NCBI RefSeq assembly: GCF_000429865.1
Contig: NZ_AUCR01000002.1
Span: 278,978 to 342,977 of the forward strand
Source: Cucumibacter marinus DSM 18995
GTDB taxonomy: Bacteria > Pseudomonadota > Alphaproteobacteria > Rhizobiales > Devosiaceae
Length of the DNA: 64,000 bases
Direction: 5' to 3'
The notes beneath the pieces are model-generated. The model was not told the DNA's origin. It saw only the letters and a list, made by a program, of their open reading frames with translations, and ran no database searches. Position numbers and translations under genes: made by a program. Each line of letters begins with the position of its first letter. Position 1 is the first letter of the stretch. This document shows positions 53,413 through 61,611 of the stretch, in pieces.

Positions 53413-54150
53413 ATGTCTCATCCGCTCACCCTGTCCGGCGCGCTTGCCGGCGCCCGCTCCCTTGCTGCCGTTGCCGCGCTCGTCATTCCCTTCGGGGCGG
53501 CGTTCGGCATCACTGCGGTCAAACTGGGCATCGATCCTGCCGCAACCGTTTTGATGAGCACGCTGGTGTTCGCCGGTGCCTCGCAATTCGTGGCACTGGG
53601 CTTCTGGCCAGCGCCCGTCGCGCTGGCGCCGCTGCTGCTGGCCGTGTTCGCGGTCAATGCGCGGCATCTGCTGCTCGGGGCGACGCTTTATCCCGCGCTC
53701 AGCCGCCTGCCCCTCGGTTTGCGGCATGTGGTGGCGGCAGTCATCTCCGACATCAACTGGGCGATGGCGATGACGGCGCGCCGCAGTCCCGATATGGGTC
53801 TCGGTGTGCTGTTCGGCGGCGGGCTGGCGATTTGGATCTGCTGGATTATCGGCACCGCCATCGGCGCCTATGCCGGGCAGGGGATCGACGATCCGGCGCG
53901 GTTCGGGCTCAATATGCTGATGATCGGCTTCCTGTCCTGCGCCGTGGTCTCCATGGGGGTCACGCGGCGCGGGGTGGTGCCTTGGCTTGTGGCCGCAGCG
54001 GTCGCGATACTGGCCACGCACGTCTTGCCCGAGAACTGGCACGTGCTTGCCGGCGGCCTGGCGGGGGGGCTCACCGGGGCGATCATGAAGCCCTCGAAGA
54101 GAGATGATGAGGATACGCCGTCGCCGGCGGCCGGAGAGGGCGGGTTATGA
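53413..54150 (+). CDS. azlC: AzlC-family amino-acid exporter large subunit
   Basis: This 245-residue membrane protein has about seven helices and AzlC features (GAAFGITAVKLGIDPAATVLMSTLVFAGASQFVAL, LFAVNARHLLLGA). AzlCD pairs export branched-chain amino acids or analogues. It overlaps azlD by four bases. No Shine-Dalgarno is visible before the ATG. A poorly ordered C-terminal tail of charged residues follows the last helix. Confidence 0.88.
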   Translation: MSHPLTLSGALAGARSLAAVAALVIPFGAAFGITAVKLGIDPAATVLMSTLVFAGASQFVALGFWPAPVALAPLLLAVFAVNARHLLLGATLYPALSRLPLGLRHVVAAVISDINWAMAMTARRSPDMGLGVLFGGGLAIWICWIIGTAIGAYAGQGIDDPARFGLNMLMIGFLSCAVVSMGVTRRGVVPWLVAAAVAILATHVLPENWHVLAGGLAGGLTGAIMKPSKRDDEDTPSPAAGEGGL

Positions 54151-54446
54151 TGACCTCGAACCTCACGCTCATCATTATCAGCATGGCGATCGTCACCTAT
54201 TTGACCCGCATCGGGGGGATCTGGGTGATGTCGCGGGTGCGGGTTACCCCGGTTATCGAACGTTTTCTCGACGCGATGTCGGGTTCGGTGCTGGTGGCGT
54301 TCGTTGTCCCCGAAGCGCTCGAGGGCGGGTGGACGGTGTGGGTGGCAACTGCTGTAACGATCGCCGTCATGCTATTGAAAAAACAGATGCTTCTGGCAGT
54401 CTTGTCGGGGGTTGTCACCGCGGCGATGCTCGGCCTTGTGGCATGA
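54147..54446 (+). CDS. azlD: AzlD-family amino-acid exporter small subunit
   Basis: This 99-residue protein with three to four membrane helices is the small partner of AzlC (LTLIIISMAIVTYLTRIGG, VTPVIERFLDAMSGSVLVAF). The ATGA-type overlap with azlC indicates translational coupling. The two form the exporter. Confidence 0.88.
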   Translation: MMTSNLTLIIISMAIVTYLTRIGGIWVMSRVRVTPVIERFLDAMSGSVLVAFVVPEALEGGWTVWVATAVTIAVMLLKKQMLLAVLSGVVTAAMLGLVA

Positions 54447-54539
54447 GTTATCCCCCGGCAATCCGGCTGATGGGGATTGCTGACTTTCCGCGAAAGGCTT
54501 TTTCGGCTTGACTCCTCATCTTCAGTGAAAAATAACTAT

Positions 54540-54551
54540 GAGAACGTTCCC
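54540..54551. promoter_or_regulatory. LacI-type operator candidate 1 (GAGAACGTTCCC)
   Basis: The GAACGTTC core (54542-54549) is a perfect eight-base palindrome with the central CG typical of LacI-family sites. It lies about 140 bases before the lacI-type gene. Similar cores recur at 54571-54583 and 55812-55825. Confidence 0.5.
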
Positions 54552-54570
54552 ACATCTGAATGAGGAGCGT

Positions 54571-54583
54571 TGGAACGTTTCCA
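54571..54583. promoter_or_regulatory. LacI-type operator candidate 2 (TGGAACGTTTCCA)
   Basis: A second CG-centred dyad, 31 bases from the first, in the promoter of the LacI-family gene. The spacing is close to three helical turns, which would place both sites on the same face of the DNA. Confidence 0.5.
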
Positions 54584-54653
54584 GGTGACGTGGATATCGG
54601 TTCACGGTCGGGGAACGCGACAAGAAGAGTTTGGACCATCTCAGCGATTCCAA

Positions 54654-54665
54654 GAGAACGTTGAC
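54654..54665. promoter_or_regulatory. Weaker LacI-type site overlapping a TTGACA box
   Basis: GAGAACGTTGAC shares the AACGTT core with the two stronger sites and overlaps TTGACA at 54661-54666, 26 bases before the gene. The TTGACA is probably too close to the start to be its promoter, so the site may be a remnant. Confidence 0.3.
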
Positions 54666-54691
54666 ATGGTCTAGGGGAGGGCTGGGCACCG

Positions 54692-55711
54692 ATGGTGACC
54701 ATCAAGGACGTTTCGCGACTGGCCAAGGTGTCGAAGTCGACCGTGTCGCGCGTCATCGCCGATAATGGCTATGTGTCGGAGACCAAGCGGCGCGCAGTCG
54801 AAGAGGCGATCGCGACCTTGGGCTATCGCCCCAACACCATGGCGCGGGGCCTGCGTTCCAACCGGTCCAACATCATCGGCGGCGTCGTCCTCGATGTCAC
54901 GAGCCCGTTCTACGCCCAGATGGTGGGCGGCACCCAGCAAGCCTGCCGCGATGCGGGCAAGGGGCTGCTTCTGTCTTCCGGCTTTGGCGATACCGCCGAG
55001 GAAGAACGGGCGATCATCGAACTGGTCGACCGGTCCTGCGATGGGCTGGTACTCAATCTCGAAAACCCGATCCGGCGCGAAGTCGCCGACATCATCCGTG
55101 CTGCGGGTATTCCCGTCGTCATGGTCGGTGCCAGTGATTATCCGGTCGCCGATGGTGCCGTGACGGTCGACAATGCTGGCGGTGCCGAGGCCGGCATGGC
55201 CTATCTTCTCGACCAGGGGCATCGCCGCATCGCCCATCTGGGCGGGGGCACGGCGCATCGGGACTCCCGTCAGCGCGTTCGCGGCATCGAGCGTGCGCTC
55301 GAGGCGAGGGGGCTGACCCTCGACGATATCAATGTCGAACACGGCACCTTCACCGAGCAATATGGCTATGACGCCATCAAGCGATTGTTTGCCCACAAGG
55401 CGCCGTACACCGCGATCTTCGCAGGGGACGATGATATCGCCGCCGGCGCTGTGCTGGCGCTCAAGGAACTCGGCTACCGCATTCCCGAAGATGTGTCCGT
55501 GATCGGGTTCGACGACAATTTCCACGCCCGCCATCTGACTCCGGCGCTGACCACGGTCCGTCAGCCGATCGGAGAGGTCGGGCGCATTGCAGCCGAAATG
55601 CTGCTCAAGCTCTTGAGCGGACATCCGCTGGAGCAGAAGTCCGTTATCGTCCCGGCCGAGCTGATCGTCCGGGGCAGTGTAGCCGCGCCTTCAGGCAGCG
55701 CGAAAAGTTGA
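54692..55711 (+). CDS. LacI-family transcriptional regulator
   Basis: This 339-residue protein has the LacI helix-turn-helix and hinge (VTIKDVSRLAKVSKSTVSRVI, residues 2-22; GYRPNTMARGLRSNRSNI) and a periplasmic-binding-like sensor (about 60-330; AGDDDIAAGAVLALKELGYR, VIGFDDNFHARHLTP). Such proteins repress sugar genes until the sugar binds. GGGGAGGG precedes the ATG. It is first in the direction of the Dpp-like importer and GH9 operon and shares palindromes with their promoter, so it most likely represses itself and that operon. Confidence 0.93.
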   Translation: MVTIKDVSRLAKVSKSTVSRVIADNGYVSETKRRAVEEAIATLGYRPNTMARGLRSNRSNIIGGVVLDVTSPFYAQMVGGTQQACRDAGKGLLLSSGFGDTAEEERAIIELVDRSCDGLVLNLENPIRREVADIIRAAGIPVVMVGASDYPVADGAVTVDNAGGAEAGMAYLLDQGHRRIAHLGGGTAHRDSRQRVRGIERALEARGLTLDDINVEHGTFTEQYGYDAIKRLFAHKAPYTAIFAGDDDIAAGAVLALKELGYRIPEDVSVIGFDDNFHARHLTPALTTVRQPIGEVGRIAAEMLLKLLSGHPLEQKSVIVPAELIVRGSVAAPSGSAKS

Positions 55712-55811
55712 ACGAGAAGCCGTAAAGGCATTGCCGGCAACAACCGGCCATCGGGAGAGGAAAGGGACGCACCGACAGGAATAGAAGTAGGCAATGTTTT
55801 GTTCCCTGATG

Positions 55812-55825
55812 TGGGAACGATCCCA
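55812..55825. promoter_or_regulatory. LacI-type operator candidate in the importer promoter (TGGGAACGATCCCA)
   Basis: This 14-base dyad pairs in six of seven positions, has the central CG, and lies 30 bases before the binding-protein start. It repeats the GGAACG core of the sites upstream of the regulator, which supports direct control of the importer operon by the LacI-type protein. Confidence 0.6.
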
Positions 55826-55855
55826 TACGACCTGATTTTCGCTAGGAGGAGAACG

Positions 55856-57544
55856 ATGAAGAAGATTGGTCATTTGCTGGCCGGCGTTGCGATGGTGGGC
55901 ATCGCAGCCGGAACCGGCGCCGCTTTTGCTGATGATGGCGATGTGGTCCTGCGGTTGATGCCGCGGCACACCGACGCCCATGTCGAGAATTTCAACCCGT
56001 ACAACTATGGCGGACCGTCCGGCTATGTGCAGGACTTCGCTTACGAGCCGCTGTGGATCTACAATGTGTTCCACCCGGATCAGGATTTCCCGGCGCTCGC
56101 CACGTCCTATGACATTTCGGACGATCTGATGAGCGTCACCTATCACCTCAGGGAAGGGGTGAAGTGGTCGGATGGTGAGGATTTCACCGCCGATGACGTG
56201 GTGTTCACCTTCAACTATTCGAAAGAGCACCCCGACTTCCCGATCGGGTTCGATCACTACAACACCGAAACCGATTCCGGCTCCATTACCGGCATCGAGA
56301 AGGTCGATGATCACACCGTCACCTTCACGCTCAACAAGCCGGATTCACTGGCGCACTACAATATCGGCATCGTCTTTCCGCTGCCCGAGCACATCTGGTC
56401 CTCGGTCGACGATCCGAAGAATTTCGCCAATGTGGACAATGTGGCCACCGGCCCCTGGACCCAGATCACCGATTTCTCGCGTGGCTCGTTCCAGATGTGC
56501 CGTAACCCCTACTACCGGGGCAATGACGAGAACCCGATCGACTGCCTGATGTTCCCGCAATTGAGCGGCAATGAGCAGGTGATCGCGGCGATCACGGTGG
56601 GCGATCTCGACTGGGCCGGCGACGGCATGACCGATCCAGAGATCACCTACACGCCCAAGAGCGAATACAACCACTACTGGCTGCCGCCCGATGGCGACAC
56701 CAATCTGCAGCTCAACACCACCAAGAAGCCGTTCAGCGATCTGGCGTTCCGCCAGGCCATGTCGATGGCCATCGACCGGCCGACCATTCTCGAGATCTCG
56801 ACCTTCGGGCTGACCACCGAGACGCCTTATCCGGTCGGCACGGGCAAGTTCTTCGAGGCCTGGTTCGATGACGAGGCGCTGGCACCCTACAAATATCTGA
56901 TGGAGTACAATCCGGAGGCCGCGGCCGCCAAGCTCGACGAGGCCGGTTATACCGACCAGGACGGCGATGGCTGGCGGGACAATCCGGATGGTTCGCCCAT
57001 CGATTTCGACATGCGGGTGCCTTCGGGCTGGACTGACTGGGTGAACACGCTGCAGACGGTTTCGGAAAACCTGCAGGATATCGGGGTCAACGCCAAGCTT
57101 CGCACCATGGAAGAAGGCGCCTGGTTCGACGGTTATCCGACTGGCGATTACGACGTCTATATCATGTGGGGCGAAACCCATGCGACGCCGTGGTTCATCT
57201 ACAAGTCGATGTTCAATCCCGGCTCCATGATCCCCGGCCAGGTCCGTGAACAGGCGATGCACCAGATGCGCATCCCCGAGATCGAGACCCTGCTCGAGGA
57301 AATCGCGGCCACCACCGACGTGTCCGAACAGCACGCCAAGATGACCGAGATCCACAAGCTCGTGGCTGAGAATCTGCCGGTTTTGTCGATGTTCGCCAAT
57401 CCCAGCTGGTACCAGTATTCGACCCGTCGCTTCACCGGTTGGGTGACGCCGGAGAACCCCTATGTCCGCCCCATGATGCATGGCGGCGTGCATGAGCGCG
57501 TCAAGCACGCGCTGAGCCTGAAACCGATCGAGGGCGCCCAATAG
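55856..57544 (+). CDS. Dpp-like ABC transporter substrate-binding protein, probable beta-oligosaccharide binder
   Basis: This 562-residue periplasmic protein (SBP_bac_5) has a signal peptide (MKKIGHLLAGVAMVGIAAG). The family normally binds peptides, but blocks such as HVENFNPYNYGG, DDLMSVTYHLREGVKWSDGE, HYWLPPDGDTNLQLN, and YSTRRFTGWVTPENP resemble, from memory, the chitin-oligosaccharide and cellobiose binding proteins of Vibrio and Thermotoga. A GH9 enzyme and a LacI regulator in the same unit point the same way. GGAGGAG precedes the ATG at 55856. A terminator-like hairpin follows the gene. Confidence 0.88.
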   Translation: MKKIGHLLAGVAMVGIAAGTGAAFADDGDVVLRLMPRHTDAHVENFNPYNYGGPSGYVQDFAYEPLWIYNVFHPDQDFPALATSYDISDDLMSVTYHLREGVKWSDGEDFTADDVVFTFNYSKEHPDFPIGFDHYNTETDSGSITGIEKVDDHTVTFTLNKPDSLAHYNIGIVFPLPEHIWSSVDDPKNFANVDNVATGPWTQITDFSRGSFQMCRNPYYRGNDENPIDCLMFPQLSGNEQVIAAITVGDLDWAGDGMTDPEITYTPKSEYNHYWLPPDGDTNLQLNTTKKPFSDLAFRQAMSMAIDRPTILEISTFGLTTETPYPVGTGKFFEAWFDDEALAPYKYLMEYNPEAAAAKLDEAGYTDQDGDGWRDNPDGSPIDFDMRVPSGWTDWVNTLQTVSENLQDIGVNAKLRTMEEGAWFDGYPTGDYDVYIMWGETHATPWFIYKSMFNPGSMIPGQVREQAMHQMRIPEIETLLEEIAATTDVSEQHAKMTEIHKLVAENLPVLSMFANPSWYQYSTRRFTGWVTPENPYVRPMMHGGVHERVKHALSLKPIEGAQ

Positions 57545-57569
57545 GGTCCTTGCTCGGCTGTCTCCACTG

Positions 57570-57594
57570 GCGGGCGCTACGGCGCCCGCATTTT
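57570..57594 (+). terminator. Terminator-like hairpin after the binding-protein gene
   Basis: GCGGGCGC-TACG-GCGCCCGC is followed by ATTTT. It would cut transcription partly, leaving more binding protein than permease. Confidence 0.65.
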
Positions 57595-57616
57595 CCCCCG
57601 GGGGTTCGGATAAGCC

Positions 57617-58600
57617 ATGCGCTTCTTGATGCGCCGACTAGGGTTCTATCTCGCCGCTTTCGCGGTCGCGATTACCCTCAATTTCTTCATCCCGCGCTGG
57701 ATGCCGGGCGATCCCACGACCCGGATCTTTCTGGGGCTGAGGGGCAAGCTCACGCCGCAGGCCATGGACGCCTTGCGCGCGTCCTATGGCTATGACGGCA
57801 ATCTGTGGGACCAGTTCATGGTCTATCTGGGCAATCTGGCCCATCTCGATTTCGGGGTGTCGACCACCAATTTCCCCGAGCCGACCTCCTCGCTGCTGTT
57901 CTATTCGGCGGTGTGGACGCTGTTGCTTGTGGGGCTGGCGACCGCGATCTCCTTCGTCATCGGAATCGGCATGGGCATCTATTCGGCCTGGAATCGGGGC
58001 GGGTTCTTCGATTCCGTGTTCACGCCGGTCAATGTGATGCTCAACGCCTTCACGCCGGCCATCGTGGCGCTGATCCTGTTCTATGCCTTTTCGCTGCAGT
58101 GGCGGCTGTTTCCGCTCGGGCGGGCGCATGATCTCGGGATCGAGCCGGCGTTGACCTTCGAATTCATCATCAATGTTCTGTATCACGCGACGCTGCCGGT
58201 GCTCTCCATCGTCATCGTGACGTTCGGGTCGTGGCATCTGGGCATGCGCAACACCATGATCGGGCTCCTCAACGAGGACTTTGTCGCCCTGGCCAAGGCC
58301 AAGGGCCTTTCGGATCAGCGCATTCGCTACCGCTATGTCGCGCGCAACGCCATCCTGCCGCAGATCACCGCGCTGGCATTGACCGTTGGCTATGTGCTCG
58401 GCGGCGCGTTGATCACCGAATATGTGTTTAATTACCCGGGGTTGGGCAAGTTTACGCTCTCGGCGATTCAAGCGCGGGACTATTCCTTCATCCAGGCGCA
58501 GTTGCTGCTGCTGACCGCCAGCGTGCTGATCGCCAACCTCATCTCCGACATTCTCAATCTCATCCTCGATCCGCGGCTGCGCTCGCGCACCCAGGAATAG
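57617..58600 (+). CDS. ABC transporter permease (DppB type)
   Basis: This 327-residue permease of the BPD_transp_1 family has six helices and the docking loop region (DFVALAKAKGLSDQRIRYRYVARNAILP) that meets the ATPase. It starts IRRLGFYL and has the usual ITEYVFNYPGLG segment. With the next gene it forms the channel. Confidence 0.9.
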   Translation: MRFLMRRLGFYLAAFAVAITLNFFIPRWMPGDPTTRIFLGLRGKLTPQAMDALRASYGYDGNLWDQFMVYLGNLAHLDFGVSTTNFPEPTSSLLFYSAVWTLLLVGLATAISFVIGIGMGIYSAWNRGGFFDSVFTPVNVMLNAFTPAIVALILFYAFSLQWRLFPLGRAHDLGIEPALTFEFIINVLYHATLPVLSIVIVTFGSWHLGMRNTMIGLLNEDFVALAKAKGLSDQRIRYRYVARNAILPQITALALTVGYVLGGALITEYVFNYPGLGKFTLSAIQARDYSFIQAQLLLLTASVLIANLISDILNLILDPRLRSRTQE

Positions 58601-58614
58601 CCCGGAGGACTGCC

Positions 58615-59652
58615 GTGACCGAATTGACCGAAGCCATGCCACCACAGGAGGCAGTCGCGAGCCGCCCGGCCACGCCGGGCCGCAAGGCCCCGAGCCGGGC
58701 CGAGATCGCTGCCGAACTGGGCATCAAGCCGCCGCCGCGCTGGGCCCGGGGTCTGCCGCGCGGACTGGTCGCCTTTCTCACCAACAAGAAAGGCATGGCC
58801 GGGGTGATCATCCTCACCATCATCGTCATGTCCGCGGTGCTCGCGCCAATGATCGTGCCGCACGATCCGTTCCGCCGGGCCGGCGGGCCGCATGTTGCCC
58901 CCAATGCCGAATATCTGCTCGGCACGACGCGGGTGGGCAAGGATGTCTTCTCCCAGCTCATTTACGGCGGGCGCACGAGCCTTTTGATCGGTTTTGTCGC
59001 CGGGCTTGCCGCCACCGTGATCGGCGTTTTCGTCGGTGTTGCCGCGGGTTATTTCGGCGGGCGGATCGACGAAATCCTGAGCTTCTTCGTCAATGTGGTG
59101 CTGGTGTTACCAGCGCTACCGCTCATCATCGTCATTGCCGCCTTTGTCGAGCAGGCCAGTCCACTCGTCATCGGGCTCGTGCTGGCGGTGACCGGGTGGG
59201 GCTTTGCCGCGCGAACCATCCGGACGCAGACATTGGCGCTGAAAACCAAGGAGTTCGTGCTCGCCGCGGAACTGCTGGGCGAAAAGAAGTGGCGGATCGT
59301 CCTGATGGAGATCTTCCCCAACATGCTCAGCTTCGTGGTTGGCGGCTTCGTGCTGGCGACGATCTTCGCCATTCTTGCCGAGGCCGGGCTCGAATTCATC
59401 GGGCTCGGGGATCCGGGCGCGGTGACATGGGGCACCATGCTCTATTGGGCGCAGCGCAACCTGGCGCTCGAGGTCGGTGCATGGTGGGAGGTCTGGCCGG
59501 CCTGTATCGCCATCATGGTGACCGGGGCGGCGCTCGTCCTCATCAACTTCGCGGTCGACGAGATTACCTCGCCGCAGCTTCGCGCAAGCCGCGGGGTCGG
59601 GCGGGTCAAGGCCTTCCTCAAGGCACGGGGGAGGTCGGTCGATGTCTTCTGA
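58615..59652 (+). CDS. ABC transporter permease (DppC type)
   Basis: This 345-residue permease starts with GTG at 58615 behind GGAGGA. An unusual 50-residue soluble N-terminal part (rich in Pro, Ala and Glu) precedes the first helix, then YLLGTTRVGKDVFSQLIYGGRTSL, the DppC signature, and the EFVLAAELLGEKKWRIVLMEIFPN docking loop. It overlaps the first ATPase gene by 11 bases. Confidence 0.9.
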   Translation: MTELTEAMPPQEAVASRPATPGRKAPSRAEIAAELGIKPPPRWARGLPRGLVAFLTNKKGMAGVIILTIIVMSAVLAPMIVPHDPFRRAGGPHVAPNAEYLLGTTRVGKDVFSQLIYGGRTSLLIGFVAGLAATVIGVFVGVAAGYFGGRIDEILSFFVNVVLVLPALPLIIVIAAFVEQASPLVIGLVLAVTGWGFAARTIRTQTLALKTKEFVLAAELLGEKKWRIVLMEIFPNMLSFVVGGFVLATIFAILAEAGLEFIGLGDPGAVTWGTMLYWAQRNLALEVGAWWEVWPACIAIMVTGAALVLINFAVDEITSPQLRASRGVGRVKAFLKARGRSVDVF

Positions 59653-60610
59653 TCGGGTGTTGATGAAAGTCCGCGACCTGACGGTCGACTATATGGGCGA
59701 TTTCGAAGTCTTGCGCGCCGTCGAGAATGTCAGTTTCGACATTCGCGAGGGCGAAGCCTTTGGCCTCGCCGGGGAGAGCGGGTGCGGCAAGTCGACGGTT
59801 GCGTTCGCCCTGGCGCGGCTGACGCGCCTGCCCGGGCTCGTGACCGGCGGGGCCATCGAATTCGGGGGCGAGGATGTGCTTGGCTTCACCGGCGACCGGC
59901 TGCGTGCCTATCGCTGGCGCGAGGTGAGCTTCGTCTTCCAGTCGGCGATGAATGCGCTCAACCCGGTGATCCCGGCAAGCGAGCAGATCATCGACGCCAT
60001 CGAGACCCATACCGGCAAGACCGGTGATGCGGCGCGCAAGCGGGCTGCGGAAATGTTCGAACTGGTCGGCATTCATCCCGACCGGCTCGACGACTATCCG
60101 CACCAGTTCTCGGGCGGCATGCGGCAACGCATCTGCATTGCCATCGCACTGTGCCTCAATCCGAAGCTGATCATCATGGATGAGCCGACCACCGCGCTCG
60201 ATGTCGTGGTGCAGCGCGACATCATCGAGCAGATCGTGGCACTCAAGGCCGAGCTCGGCTTCTCGGTTCTGTTCATTACCCACGATCTTGGGCTGATGAT
60301 CGAATTCTGCGACCGGATCGGGGTGATGTATGCGGGCGAAATGGTCGAAATCGCCCCGGCGGAAGCCATTCTGACCGCGCCGCAGCACCCCTATACCCGG
60401 GCGCTGGGGCGTTCCTTCCCGCCGCTGTCGGGGCCGCGGGTGCGCATGGAGGGCATTGCCGGTTCGCCGCCCGATCTCAGCGAATTGCCCGTTGGCTGCC
60501 GGTTCGCCCCGCGCTGCGGGGAGGCCCTGCCTTTGTGCCGACATGCCGCCCCGGCGATGATTTCCTATCCCGAGAAGAGGTGTCAGGCCGCATGTCATCT
60601 GTTGCAGTAG
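59642..60610 (+). CDS. ABC transporter ATP-binding protein (DppD type)
   Basis: This 322-residue ATPase has Walker A GESGCGKST, the Q-loop FQSAMNALNPV, signature FSGGMRQRICIAIAL, Walker B IIMDEPTTALDV, and the C-terminal oligopeptide-family tail with a Cys cluster (CRFAPRCGEALPLCRHAAP) that can bind an Fe-S cluster. It overlaps the next gene by 19 bases. Confidence 0.92.
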   Translation: MSSDRVLMKVRDLTVDYMGDFEVLRAVENVSFDIREGEAFGLAGESGCGKSTVAFALARLTRLPGLVTGGAIEFGGEDVLGFTGDRLRAYRWREVSFVFQSAMNALNPVIPASEQIIDAIETHTGKTGDAARKRAAEMFELVGIHPDRLDDYPHQFSGGMRQRICIAIALCLNPKLIIMDEPTTALDVVVQRDIIEQIVALKAELGFSVLFITHDLGLMIEFCDRIGVMYAGEMVEIAPAEAILTAPQHPYTRALGRSFPPLSGPRVRMEGIAGSPPDLSELPVGCRFAPRCGEALPLCRHAAPAMISYPEKRCQAACHLLQ

Positions 60611-61611
60611 AAACCGAGCTGCCGGTGCGGCCGCTCACCATGTCCGGCGAGCCGCTGGTGCGCATGGACCGGGTCACCAAGGATTTCACCCTGGGCGGTG
60701 CATTTCTCAACCAGACCGTCTTGCGGGCGCTGAATGAAGTGTCTTATGCGCTTTATCCGGGCCGCGCGTTGGCGCTGGTCGGCGAATCCGGATCGGGCAA
60801 GTCGACCTGCGCGCGCATGATCTCACGGGTTTATGGTGTGAGCGGCGGGCGGGTCGAATTCCGCGGACGGGATGTGACGACCCTCACGGGCCAGGCGCTG
60901 CGGACCTATCGCGCCGAGGTGCAGATGGTGTTCCAGGACCCGTTCGGCTCGCTCAACGGCACTCATTCGATCGGCTATCACATCGAACGCCCGATCAAGC
61001 TGCATGATCGCAAGCTGCGCAAAGCCGAGGTCAATGACCGGATCGAAGCGCTGTTGACCCAGGTCGGGCTCACCCCGGCGCGGGACTATGTCGGCCGCCG
61101 GCCGCATGAACTGTCGGGCGGGCAGCGCCAGCGTGTTGCCATTGCCCGCGCCTTGTCTGTCGAGCCCAAGGTGCTGCTGGCGGACGAGCCGACCTCGATG
61201 CTCGACGTGTCGGTGCGGCTGGGGATCCTCAATCTGCTCGAAGAGCTCAAGACCGAGCGCAATCTCGCCACGCTCTACATCACCCATGATATCGCCACGG
61301 CCCGCTATTTCGCCGAGGACACCGCGGTGCTCTATGCCGGTCATCTGGTCGAGCAGGGACCGAGTGAGGAGATCACCGAGCACCCGCAGCATCCCTATAC
61401 CCAGCTTCTGATCGAAGCGGTGCCGAACCCTGAGCGCAAGATCGTCTCGGGCGGGGCGCGCCGCGCCACCGACATTCCCTTGTGGACGCCCGAAAACACC
61501 GGGTGTCCCTTCGTTTCGCGCTGCCCGCGCGCCACGGCCATTTGCCGTCAAACCATGCCTGACCCCGTACAAACGAGTGACCGCCATGTCGTCCGCTGCC
61601 ACCATCTCTGA
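60592..61611 (+). CDS. ABC transporter ATP-binding protein (DppF type)
   Basis: This 339-residue ATPase has Walker A GESGSGKST, the Q-loop FQDPFGSLNG, signature LSGGQRQRVAIARAL, Walker B VLLADEPTSMLDV and a cysteine-rich tail (CPFVSRCPRATAICRQ). It completes the two-ATPase engine of the importer. The start at 60592 follows GAAGAGG; the stop overlaps the GH9 gene by 26 bases. Confidence 0.92.
   Translation: MSSVAVETELPVRPLTMSGEPLVRMDRVTKDFTLGGAFLNQTVLRALNEVSYALYPGRALALVGESGSGKSTCARMISRVYGVSGGRVEFRGRDVTTLTGQALRTYRAEVQMVFQDPFGSLNGTHSIGYHIERPIKLHDRKLRKAEVNDRIEALLTQVGLTPARDYVGRRPHELSGGQRQRVAIARALSVEPKVLLADEPTSMLDVSVRLGILNLLEELKTERNLATLYITHDIATARYFAEDTAVLYAGHLVEQGPSEEITEHPQHPYTQLLIEAVPNPERKIVSGGARRATDIPLWTPENTGCPFVSRCPRATAICRQTMPDPVQTSDRHVVRCHHL

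Noticed and set aside
55856..61611. Plain dipeptide/oligopeptide importer
   Set aside because: The operon includes a GH9 gene and a LacI regulator, and the binding protein resembles the sugar-binding branch of the family; kept as an alternative only.
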